Part shown: piece by piece, positions 35,774 to 47,106 of the stretch
Numbering within the stretch: the first letter of the stretch is position 1
Layout of the letters: the number at the start of each line of letters is the position of its first letter
Origin: Hordeum vulgare subsp. vulgare
Taxonomy: Eukaryota > Streptophyta > Magnoliopsida > Poales > Poaceae
DNA: 64,000 nucleotides
NCBI RefSeq assembly: GCF_904849725.1
Contig: NC_058518.1
Span: 393,439,581 to 393,503,580, forward strand
Direction: 5' to 3'
Position numbers and translations under genes: made by a program
Notes under the pieces: model-generated
What the model was told of the DNA's origin: nothing
The model's database searches: none
Seen by the model: only the letters and a program-made list of their open reading frames with translations

Positions 35774-38700
35774 TGTCAGAGCCCTAGTTTTCATTTGTTT
35801 GCCAAGCATTCATGCATGCATTATAAAAACTTTGATGCTTGAAATAGGAAGTGATCAAAACCCCAATGATTTGAAAAATTGACAACAAGGCAATAAAAAT
35901 TCATACCTTAAAAGGGACCAAGAAAATGTTCCAATTACTTGGAAAAATAGTGACATAAAATAAATTTGTCAAACCAAAATTCTAGGTCACATGAACTTTT
36001 GAAAAAGGATTTTTGAGTTGACCAAATAGCTAATTGGAATGGAATTATTTTGATTCCTTCTATTTTAAAGTTTCAAAAATGTTGAAACTTTTATGTGGCA
36101 TTGGATATTATTATCTCTGTCACATAACACTATTTTAGGGTTTTATAAAATAGTTAAACATTTTATTTAAAACCTAAATCAAAATGCCAGAAAGAATCAA
36201 AACAGAAAAAGAAAAAAACAGAGGGAAGACTTACGTGTCGCCTACCTAGCCGGCCCAGCCCACTAGGGGCACCCTTGTCTTCTACCTCTTGCCACAAGGC
36301 AGAGGAGGAGCAGGGGACGGCGAGCTCGCGAGAGGGCCACGCTTACTACCTGCCTGGCCTCCCCACCGACTTGGTGAGTGGGATAGGCTCAAAAGAGCCG
36401 TCCCGATCTCCTCCTCCTCTCCATTTCTCCCTATCTTCTGTGTTCCCTCTCTTCTCTCCCCGTCATGGCCAAGCTCGGCTTGAGCAGGCCGTCGCCGTCC
36501 GCGCAGCTCCGGCCACCCCTCGCCTCCCTGACATGCTCTTCACCTCCGCCTCCACGAGCAGCCCCTGTTGACCAAGAGAATCGAGCCAAGTCCTTGAATC
36601 GAGCAGCCACCGCCGTCTTCCCCATCTCCGGTCACCGAGATTTGCCGCCGTCGATCCGCTGCCAGAGAGCCCCTCCAACCTCGCCGATGCCAGGAATGGA
36701 ACCTCCGCCGCGCCCGTGGTCGCTGTCGGCCAGGCTCCGACAGCCGCTGACGTGGCCAGCCTAATTAACCTACTAACCCCCCCCCCCCCAAAGCCACTGA
36801 CACAGGGCCCCACGTGTGGGTCAAACCTCACTTAGTGCGGGTCAACGCGGGATTAGCCCCTGGGTCACTGACCAATGGACCGCACTGGTCAGGTTTGACC
36901 TGGCCCAGGCGCTGTTGACTGCTGACGCAGTGATGACATCATAGTGACGCAGTAATAGCTTTTCTGATTTAATTTAAATCCAGGAAATTGCTAAAAGTTG
37001 TAAAAATCATAGAAATTAAAATATAACCCGGATGAAAATAATTTATATATGAAAAAGGATCACAAAAATATAAAGAATCTGATTATGGCCTTTTAATGCT
37101 GGTTTGACAAAGTTAACAACACCAAATAGGCAAAATGATGAATAGGGTAAATTTAATAAATAGTTTGGAGTTGGAATTTAATTCCTATTTGAATTCCACT
37201 TCAATTACTATGATCAAACATTGAGCTAGCAAAACCAGTACCTCAAATTGACATCTTCATGCATGATAAAACAAGTTATACATGAGCATCAGGTCGAATC
37301 AATTAAAAGGGTATCCGAAAAATACCTTGCTTGAAGTGGTATTTGAATCCTGATTCAAATCCAGCTTCAACCTAAGAAATGGTAGCTATATTGGCCCTGT
37401 CACATTTCATATCCATTTCTTGATCATGCATCATAGTGTTGCATTTCCGTGAAGCAATTATTGTTCCTTTCTTGTTTGCCGGTGTTGTTCCCTCTCGGTA
37501 GACGATGGTTCCGACGATGTGATCATTGACATTGATGAAGACTCATTGCTATCTTCAGACGTGTCAGGCAAGCAAACCCCCTTGAGCATATTGATATAAA
37601 CCCACTCTCTCGCTCCTGTTCTCTTTCACTGCATTAGGACAAACACGATTCAACTGTACATGTTATCGGTAGTTGAACCCATTCCTCTGCATGACCTGAT
37701 TTTGTCACAGTAAATAGTTGAAACCACTTAGCATGAGTAGCAACTGCTTGAGCCTTGTTGTTCTTACTCATCCATGCTTGCTTAAAATGCCTGCTATGTT
37801 TAGAGTCGTGTCGGGCCTGATCCATCTGGATGATGAATCAGAATGGTTGTGTTCATGTACTAAAGTGTGAGAGTAAAAGTGTGAATTCGATTTGGTAAAG
37901 GTAGCGATGAGAGGCCATGTAGGCGTACATGGTGTGTTGTCTCATTGGGACTGTCCTTAAGAACTGAGTTATGTGTATGTTATCCAAGACAAGATACTAC
38001 CATGCATTGGGCCCTGAAATATGACCTCGCTCGGCTTATTAATTGCCTAGATCCCTGTCCAGGAGTTGCAATTAGTTTCTGGTGTTTGTAGGGGTGGCCG
38101 TGGTTAGCTCTGCCCGACGGGGTAGGCTTCTCTGCGGTAGATACACAGTGGCACGGTGTACCAAGTGGCACCCGGATGGTGGGCTTGGGAACCCTGCGCA
38201 CATCGTTTGGGGCCGTAGAGGAAACCTCGGCTGGACTTCCTTGCAGGTTCAGTCTAAGATAGGCGATAAACCTGGACAAGGGTCTTGTGTGGTTAACGGT
38301 AGTGGCCAACACCCACGCCAGTGCTTCCGCTTGAAGGTTTCCAAGATGCATGACGTGCATATGGTGCTGAGTGGTGGGAGCATGTGTGAATAAGTATACC
38401 CCTACAGGGTGAATCAATCTGTTGGAGTAGCCGCGTCCTCGGATATGGACTACTTGGAAACATTACGTGGTACATAGACAATTTAAATGGATACTCTAAA
38501 ACATGCAAAATAAGTGTGAGTGCTATGGAAGGCCTTCTCGTAGGGAGACGAGAGTGGATCCATAGTGGTGTATTGAATTGGTGAATATGTGGACTCGTAT
38601 GCGCTATCCCACCTCAAAGAAAGAACTTGTAGTCGTAGTACAGGTTAGCCAAGAGTCAAAGCTAGCTTGCTGCAATTAAACCCTACAACGCTTTCATTGG

Positions 38701-39599
38701 TACATGATGCATATGTAGATAGTTCTGATGTAAGTCTTGCTGAGTACCATTGTACTCACAGTTGCTTTAATTATGTTTTGCAGAGAATATTTAGTCTCTT
38801 TAAAAGGTTCTACGCGACGTGTTCGATGTTGACCGGAATAGCTTCGGAATCCCAGACAGAGGTCTGGCTCCTTTGGTAGGGTCGTAGTAGCTTTTCAAGC
38901 TCTTCCAACCACTTTTAGTAGATGTCTGTACCCACACATGTTTTGCTTCCGCTTGTTGTTTGTATGACTTGAGTGTCGGGTCACGGGACCCCTGTTTGTA
39001 ATAACACACTATGTTGATTCTTATGAGTCCTTAATAAAAGCTTGAGTCATAGAGTTATGTTGTGATGCCATGTTGTATCTACACATATCGTGCATATTGT
39101 GTGTATGTTATGAAATGCATTATATGTGTGGGATTCGACACCTAGTTGTGTGCCTTTAGTAGTAATCTTTACAGGGAAATGCCTCTTTGTGCTTCTATCG
39201 AGCCTTGGTAGCTTGCTACTGCTCTAGACACATTGATTAACCGGCATGTATCCTTCTTTGCTGCTGTGTCTGTCCCCTCGGGGAAATGTCACGCGGTGTA
39301 ATGGAGTCCTTGTAGCTTGCTACGACTCGTCTACACACGCTGATGACTGACACCTGCTTTGCTGGGTTATGTATGCCTGTCCTTGTACGGATGTACCACT
39401 TGGGTTTATAACTAGCCATGTCGACCCGGATTCTTTGTCGTTTGAATGCTAGCAACACATTCATATACATGAGCCAAAAGACGCAAACGGTCCCAGCCAA
39501 GGTAAGGTGGCAGCCGTGGAGTTTACCGTGCGAGAGGCCACAAAGAGATGTGATGTGTTACAGGCTGGGTTCTTATGATTCAGGATCGGGGTCCCGACA
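35774..39599 (+). mobile_element. Solo LTR nested in the CACTA element
   Basis: Starts TGTCAGAGCCCTAG and ends GGTCCCGACA, with TGTC...GACA inverted ends. A perfect AAAGA duplication flanks it (35769-35773, 39600-39604). 3826 bp; no internal retroelement genes. The CACTA sequence on either side joins without loss. Contains a run of about 13 C at 36777-36789 and a GC-rich block (36230-36900) where short ORFs arise by composition. Strand is arbitrary for a solo LTR without promoter evidence. Gypsy by its end sequence and length. Confidence 0.9.
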
Positions 39600-41480
39600 A
39601 AAGAGCAAATTATAATGCAGCTGCAGTTCAAATTTGACCAGCTTCGAGCTGAATCGGCAAAAAATTGTCACCGAACCATTTGGTCAATTTTACATTAAAT
39701 ATGTCCTAGTATTTTTTTAAATGATTTGGTCCAATTTTGCAACAAATATATTGTAGGTGCTTCACAAAAAAAACTCATTTTGAGCACTCAAAAAATGGAA
39801 AATGAATTTTTCATCCAAGGAAAATGAAAACTTCCTTAATCAACATTATTTGCCTTTATAATATGTACCCTTTCACATAATATTATATCATCTGAACAAA
39901 TATGCCATGAAAGTGGCCATAAGATTGATCATTTGGCTTGAAAGCCATGAATCTTCACACATGATAGCTCATTTCTAAGAACACTTTTTTAAAATAATTA
40001 TTGTATTACAAGTTTATTATTTTTCCTCGTAACTTGGTCACATTTAATTGCACAATGCGAAGGTTTTCAATTTTGTGATTTTTTTAATTTTTTATGCCTG
40101 TTTCAAAATGTGGTCAAAATAATGGGTATGACCGTTCCTATCTAGTGGTTCAATCTGGGAAAATTTTTGGTGTTTCTATGATTAAATAGATACCTATGTA
40201 CCTAGAAATTATTTTTGGAAAAAACCATGAGAAAACTATGAGGGAGGTGCAGTTCAAATTTGACCCGCTTCCTACAGAATCGACATAAATTTGTCATTTT
40301 CACGAGAGGTGTATGAAAGCTTTTAACACCCAACAATTTGGTCAATTGTCCATGAAATATGGCCTACTATTTTGTAAAAATTATTTGGTCCAATTTTGCA
40401 ACAAATATATGGTAGGTCCTCCACAAAAAACTCATTTTTGGCACTTAAAAAATGTAAAATGAAAACTTCCTTAATCAATATTGTTTAACATTACAATATG
40501 CACCCTTTAGCACAATATTAGATCATTTGAACAAACTGTGCCATGAAAGTGGACATAAGATTGCTCATTTGGCTTAAAAGCCATGAATCTTCACACATTA
40601 TAGCTAATTTCCGAGAACACTTTTTTAAAATAATTGAAATATTAGAAGTTTATTATTTTTCTTTGTAACTTTGTCACATTTAATGGCACAATGCGAAGTT
40701 CTTCCAACTTTTTGATTTGTTATTTAATTTTTCATGCCTGTTTCAAAACGGCGATATGAACGTTCCTATCTAGTGGTTGAATCTTGGAAAACTTTTGATG
40801 TTTCTATGATTAAATAGATACCTATGTACCTAGAAATTATTTTTGGAAAAAATCATGAGCAAACTATGAGGGAGCTCTAGTTCAAATTTGACCCGCTTCC
40901 TACTAAATCGACGAAAATTTTTCTTTTTCACGAGAAGTGGCTCAAATCTTGTTACACCCAACCATTTGGTCAAATGTAAATTAAAAAAAATGATTTGGTC
41001 CAATTTTACAACAAATATATGGTAGATCCTTCACAAAAAAACTCATTTTCCGTTCAAAGAAAATGAAACCTTGTTTAGGCAACACTGTTTTCCCTTCCAA
41101 AATGCATCCTTTTGCACAATATTTGATCATCTGAACAAACTATGCCATGAATGTGGCCATAAAATGGATCATTTGGTTTGAAAGTTATGAATCCTCACAC
41201 ATGATAGCTCATTTTTGAGAACACTTTTTAAAAATAATTGCCGAATTTCAAGTTTATTATTTTTCCTCGTAACTTGGTCACATACAATGACACAATGGGA
41301 AATTTTTCCATTTTTTGTTCTTTTTTTGAATTTTTCATGTCCATTTCAAAATGCGGTCAAAACAGCGCGTATGACCATTCATATTATTTGAAAATGTAAA
41401 TAAGCTCTCATGTTAATGAAATTTGGTGTGGTATTGGTTTATAGTCTCTAGAAGGCATGGAAAGTTTTTGAAAGGATTTA
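39600..41480. repeat. CACTA right array, three units of about 627 bp
   Basis: GTTCAAATTTGACC starts at 39626, 40252 and 40880, spaced 626 and 628 bp. Each unit also has CATTTTGAACAAAC-like and TTTATTATTTTTCCTCG-like blocks. A further partial unit lies left of the solo LTR at about 35710-35773. Non-coding. Confidence 0.88.
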
Positions 41481-41559
41481 CTAAATTTTAACATGTTTAT
41501 TTTGGAAAAAGTAATAGTATAAAGATACACAAATTATTTGAAGATTTCCTATTGGGTGG

Positions 41560-44330
41560 AACCAAACTCTCCTAGATCGATGACGTGGCGGACATCCCCA
41601 CGTCCCACACTCACCACACATCCCAGCCCGGTCCCCACATGTCATTGTGTCCAAACCGGCTAAGCCCACCGGACAACGAGCAGCGCAATGTTCAACCCAA
41701 CCCCTCGCTCTCCCTCTCCACAAACCCCTCCCTGTCTCATACGATGGAGAGAGAGAGGGAGAGAGCTAGAGCGAGATCTCTCCTCCTCCCTTCCAGATCA
41801 CCGCTGCCACCTCCCTTCTAAGGAGCTCGCCACCGTCCTCCTCCTCTCGCCCACGGCCTCCCCCACGCCCTCCTTCTCTTGCCCTCCCCTTCCCTCGACA
41901 TAAGTGAGAAAAGAACTAGAGGGAGGGAGATCGATCCTGATCCATTCGGGTCTAGGGTTCGGGCGGGGCGTCGCCGGTGGCCTGTCCGCACTTCTTCGAC
42001 TGGATCCGCCGCCCCGACCTCACCTCCATATCTCAGCCCACCTCGTATGAGTGCATGGATGGTGGTGCACGAGCCTCCCCAGGAGGGAGATCCATCGGGA
42101 CTAGAACCAGGTGGTGCACGAGCGGCCGGAGCACGCCACCCACCTCGCCCGTAGCCGGAGCACGAGCTGTCGTCTCTCCCCCATCCATCCCTCCCTCCCT
42201 CCTTGCACCCCATGGGAAAATCTAGCCCACGGGCGTCCGTACGCGGCAGCAGGCCTTGACCATGGAAGCAGGGGTATGTATGAATCTTAACCGCGTCATC
42301 CCATTCTTATTATTCTTATTTTGGTTGGTTTTCTTCATCTCGACGACCCGCATCTGATGCATTCCTACTGTTGCTTGATTATCCACAACTTCGAATGCCC
42401 ATCGACAAGTGCCCACCCTGACTGGTTGCGGCGTCCAAGGTGAATGCGTCAGATTCTTCTTCCACAGACCACCATGATTGAATTGGATCAGATCGGATCG
42501 GATTGGATTCATGGGGAAGATTCTTGCCACGGTTCATTCTAGGGTTCCCGTCCTGCCATGTATTCTAGGCTAGGGTTACATTTGTTCTTCTAGGATTTAT
42601 TCTAGGGTTCTAGTGCTAGGTAAATAACCTGTGATTTGTTTTCTCATGGTTCACCACATTTGTGATTGACTTCTCAAAGAGCTCCACCATGTGTGCTTTC
42701 TGTGAGATTGAGAATTAGCTGTTGTCTTGTATTCATTGATTGATCGATTTAATTATAATGGAAATTGTCTTTTTTTGCCCTTGTAATAAAGATAAAAGAA
42801 TTGGAAGCAACTCCATCTATTCCAAAATACTTATTGTTGGGGAGAACTGGACTAGTTATTTCCAATAACAAGTATTATGGTACGGAGGGATTAGAGAGCT
42901 ACTCAAGGCTGAGTCTGCCCCATATATATTTTATCAGTAGACTACTTAAAGCTGATTGATTGGTTGTTGTTAAACTCGAAGCCAAACTTTCTTGGCACAC
43001 ATCATAATTAATTGTGATTCGCCACGAAATTTCACTAACTGGTGGATGCAAATGCAATGCATCCCCCGTGTGCTTATCTCTGAATAAAGATCTACTTTTC
43101 AGAATTTAGAGTCAGTTCGGTTCTGATTTTGTAGATCATCAAAAATACTTCTATTGTGCTCATAATTTTTTTATTGGGAACCAACATTTAATATGGATCA
43201 CCATTTACTAAGAATGGCTCTCGCCGTGGCTATTTTACAACTCGGTAGTGTCTCATTCTCACTGGCATGTTGTTGTGTACCTTTCTATTGCACGCGACCT
43301 GAATCCTGGGTCCAGTGTCAACATAACAGGGCAAGTAGGATCAAGAGAATGCATGATGGTTTCTGAGGTGCTGTGAATAGGCTCCGTACATCCCTTCACT
43401 TAATAGAGGAGCGTCTCCATTGTACATTTGATTCGTTGGGTGCTGGAATCAGATATGCAGGCATATGGTGATGATTTGTCCTTGGATCGAAATGCATGTT
43501 CTTGTAGGAGTCGCTCTGTTTTATTTTCCTGGTAACCACGTTAAATCGGAAGCGAGTTAGTGTAGATGTAGCAGCGATTTTGTTTTTGGCACCTTTTTGT
43601 CCTGCACGGAGAAGCATGTGGATAACTTTTTTAGATAGGTCTGTGCTTCAGCTTGCCTGATTTTGAGGCTATGTGGTGTAAACAACCTTGTTCTTGTTTT
43701 CGATCGTGTGGTGTAGGTCTTGTTGATTGTTGACTTGGAATGAGGATAATTTTTAGTTCAGATCTAACATCTGCTTAGCAAATATGAAATTATGTGATGA
43801 ACCTTGCCATGCCACATTAATGTTCCATAATAATCTCTGTTCCATTAACTCGGTCGTTAGGCATGTGTGCGTTGAGTTAGTATCTGTAGAATTAGTTGAG
43901 CGGTAATCATTTTCTTAATACTCCTGCTTGCTCTTCTCTACTTACTGGAGTAGTAACTACAACCGTATTATCTAGTATGGTAGATTTGTTATTTTGGTGC
44001 TCAAAATTTGACATGCATGGATTCTGACTGAACTTATTCATGTAGGCCTTTTCATTTCTATGATCAATTTAGTTAGAGTTGCACATGTGAGTATATTATA
44101 TACCAGAAACTCCTAGCTGGTGAGAAAATTTGAGACACTCCATGTAGACATACTGGTTAGTGTTAGTCATACTATTTATCTATTTGGATTTTTTTTGCCA
44201 ATTCTTGCTTACAAGTTATTGGATCCATCATTGTCTAATGCTTAATGTTGTTTACACCTTATTATTATTATTTTCACAGGTGATGTACGAAGCCAAGTGT
44301 GAAGCTATGAAGCCTATCAACAAAGAGTAG
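41560..44330 (+). other. Possible captured two-exon transcription unit in the CACTA element
   Basis: The stretch 41580-42273 is GC- and CT-rich like a plant 5' UTR or first exon, with GA/CT runs near 41743-41770 and a weak TATA-like AGTATAAAGA at 41518. A strong donor (GGG|GTATGTATG, 42274) and an acceptor after a T-rich tract (TTTTCACAG, 44279) bound a 2006-bp AT-rich intron-like stretch. Joining them from the ATG at 42262 gives only a 20-residue frame, MEAGVMYEAKC...INKE, stop 44328-44330. It could be the tail of a captured host gene, a small-ORF or non-coding transcript, or chance. No coding domain is recognisable. Confidence 0.35.
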
Positions 44331-45056
44331 CATATGTATTGTAATAGTAGGCAGCAGTAGACATATCTGGGTTGCGGTGTAGTGTAAAGTTTGTAAACTG
44401 TGAAGTTATACAATTTCTGAATCTGTGAAGTACTGCATTTTGTGAAGCTGTGCACCTGTGAAGTTATGCATTTTGTGAAGTTGCGAATTATTTGAGTTTT
44501 GTTTAGACCATTTTGTTTGGGTTCTAAACTTAGTTGGACTGCAAAAAGGCCGTGGCCCAAACAAGAATTAGACTAAAAAGGCTTGGGCCTAAAAAAAGAG
44601 TTGAGTGTAAAAAAATATAGTTAAAAGGCTGCATCTCTTAAAATAAAAGGCAAGGCCCAAACAAGAATTGGACTAAAAAGGTTGTGGCCCAAAAGAAGAG
44701 TGGACTATAAAAAAAATAATTCTCAGTAAAAGGCTCCATCCCATAAAATAAAAAGGCCAAACTATTGGGCTCGACCCATGCAGCTAAGAAAAATAAAAAG
44801 AAAAGAACATTTAACGGGCTGAACTATTGGGCTTGGCCCATGTAGACGACCGGAATGGACCGGGCTGATTCTAATTTACGACCTTTTGTTTGGTCATAAA
44901 TGTCTACGACCAATCCTGAAGAAAGGTCGTTATAGTTCATTAGAGACGCTCAGCTTTTGACCGGTTGGTTTTGGTCGTGAAAAGATCGCAAATGGAAATC
45001 AACGATTAATCGGTGACCAATATTAAAGGTCGCAAGTTAGCATATTTCTTGTAGTG

Positions 45057-46440
45057 AATAATAATGATTTTATTAGTATTCCTATACCACCCGCAACTAG
45101 TGTTGATGCTTTTGATATTAATGTTACATTATTGAATCTTGTCATGAAAGAACAATTTTTGGGACGTCCTAATGAGGATGCCGCTTCACATGTCATTACC
45201 TTTGTTGAACTTTGTGATGTGCAAAACAAAAAAGACATGGATAATGATACCATGAAATTAAAATTGTTTCCTTCTTCACTAAGAGAGAAAGCTAAATCTT
45301 GTTTTTCATCTTTACCACGTAATAGTATTGCAACATGGGATAAGTGTAAAGATGCTTTTATTGCCAAGTATTTTCCTCCTTCTAAGATCATCTCCCTTAG
45401 AAATCAAATCATGAATTTTAAATAGCCAGATCATGAACATGCAACACAAGGTTGGGAGAGTACGAAATTGATGATAAGAAATTGTCCAACTCAAGGCTTA
45501 AACTTGTGGATGATTGTCCAAAACTTCTATGCTCGACCAAACTTTGTGTCTAGAAATGTCTAGATTCTTCCGCAGGTGGTACCTTCATGGAGGTGACCTT
45601 AGGAGAGGCCACCAAACTTCTGGATAACATCATGGCCAAATATTCTAAATGGCATAGTGAAAGAGCTCCAACTCGTAAGCAGGTAAATTTTGTTGAGCAA
45701 ATCACTACCTTGAGTGAAATAGTGGTTTCTCTTATGAATTTGGTTGCTAATAAAAATACTCATCTTGATCCTAATGATATGCCCTTGTCTAGCTTGATTT
45801 CAAAAAATAAGGATGCTATTTATATGAACTTTCTCTTGTGAAATAATTTCGACAACAATGCTTATAGGGGTAATTTCAATGCTAGGCAGTATCCCGGTAA
45901 TAATCCTAATCGTTATGGCAATCATTATGGTAATTCTTACGGAAATTCCTCTAAAACTTGTAATAGGATAATCTCTGATCTTGATAACACAATATAGGAA
46001 TTCATTAATTCTCAAAAAGTTTTCAATATTATGGCAGAAGAAAAATTGCATGTTGTTGATACTTTGGCTAAAAACATGGATATGATTGTTCTTGATGTAG
46101 AAATTCTTAATAAGGCTTTGCCTCCTAAGCATGATTTTAATTAGAATTTTAAATCTATCCAAGTGTCTATTAATGATAGTAAGGAGAGGACCGCTAAGTT
46201 GAAAGCTAAGCGGGAAGTCTTAGAAAAAGCTCTTCCACCCGGTTTTTATCGGAATCATGATGAAGATGCTAAGTTGATTGGAAGTTCTCCTATTGAATCT
46301 TTGTTTACTTCTCTGAATGTTAGTGATAAAAGGACTGGAGATGAGTCAACTCTAGTAAAGGAGTGTCACATTTTCTTGGAGGGTGATGAATTTAATGCTA
46401 AAACTGAAGAAGTGGGTTTGGAGAGGTCAAAACTTTAACC
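45057..46440 (+). pseudogene. gag pseudogene, gypsy element (copy C)
   Basis: Continues gag after the CACTA insertion. It contains a retrotransposon gag core (SCFSSLPRNSIATWDKCKDA, FIAKYFPPSKI) and a later Asn/Gly/Tyr-rich stretch NNFDNNAYRGNFNARQYPGN. A TAG at 45423 replaces a Gln codon. There are further stops at 45841, 45996 and 46142, and a frameshift near 45560. No zinc knuckle is seen. Product normally the particle-forming Gag; this copy cannot make it. Confidence 0.9.
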
Positions 46441-46512
46441 AGTGATGTGCACACTATTTAGAATTACAAGGACTCTAATTATGATAACTGATCCTTATTA
46501 GAACACATTTCC

Positions 46513-47106
46513 TTGCTCAAATCCATTATTATCTCAACCAATGATTATGTACGAAACAAAGCTTTTATTCAACATATAGTGGAAACTATGGGGAAAGCTT
46601 ATGATGAGAAACTTGAGCTTGAACTTTCTATTCCTAGACAATTGCATAATGAGTGGGAACCTACAACCAAAATTAATATAAATAAATATGAATGCAATGC
46701 TTTGTGTGACCTTGGTGCTAGTGATTCAATCATACCTAAAACTTTATGTGATGTGCTTGGTCTCAACACTATTGAAGGATGTTCCCTAAACTTGCATCTT
46801 GCGGATTCTACCATCAAGAAACCCTTGGGTAGAATAAATGATGTGCCGATAATTCCAAATAAAAATTATGTGCCTGTAGACTTCATTATGCTTGATATAG
46901 ATTGCGACCCTACTTGTCCAATTATAATTGGAATACCCTTCCTACGAACTATAGGTGAAATCAATGACATGATAGAGGGAAATATAAGTTTCCAATTTAC
47001 ATTAAATAAAGGAAGGGAACACTTCCCTAGAAAGATAATTAGGTCACCATATGAATCAATCATGAGAGCCATTTATGGTTTAGATGTCAAAGATGATAAC
47101 ACTTAA
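46513..47106 (+). CDS. Retroviral-type aspartic protease ORF (gypsy pro)
   Basis: A 197-codon open frame. The active-site motif is CDLGASDS around residues 65-72, the plant gypsy variant of D-[ST]-G with Asp66. A downstream CPIIIGIPFLRT motif is typical of the retropepsin fold. It probably once formed one polyprotein with gag, now split by stops at 46439 and 46501. The stop TAA is at 47104-47106. Without gag in frame it is unlikely to be expressed. Copy A shows the same C terminus at 1-77. Confidence 0.85.
   Translation: MLKSIIISTNDYVRNKAFIQHIVETMGKAYDEKLELELSIPRQLHNEWEPTTKININKYECNALCDLGASDSIIPKTLCDVLGLNTIEGCSLNLHLADSTIKKPLGRINDVPIIPNKNYVPVDFIMLDIDCDPTCPIIIGIPFLRTIGEINDMIEGNISFQFTLNKGREHFPRKIIRSPYESIMRAIYGLDVKDDNT

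Larger units (their letters stand above)
33687..45056. mobile_element. CACTA (En/Spm-type) transposon, non-autonomous
   Basis: The right end is CATATTTCTTGTAGTG, whose reverse complement CACTACAAGAAATATG is the canonical CACTA terminus. The left end is TACTACAAGAAATATG, matching 15 of 16, with the first base C changed to T. The 3-bp target duplication AAT flanks it (33684-33686 and 45057-45059). Subterminal GGTCGTAA/TTACGACC motifs recur at both ends. The element is 11.4 kb including a nested 3.8-kb solo LTR. No transposase frame is visible. It contains two tandem arrays and a possible two-exon unit. Confidence 0.93.

Noticed and set aside
36275..36831. ORFs up to 122 codons
   Set aside because: GC-rich part of a solo LTR with defined ends and target duplication; not a gene.
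34142..41480. Regular repeats considered as a CRISPR-like array
   Set aside because: Units are over 600 bp and AT-rich without short direct repeats and spacers; the context is a plant CACTA transposon.
41585..42225. Proline/serine-rich ORFs on both strands
   Set aside because: CT-rich UTR-like sequence; several phases open, no conserved motif. Treated instead as a possible transcript exon.
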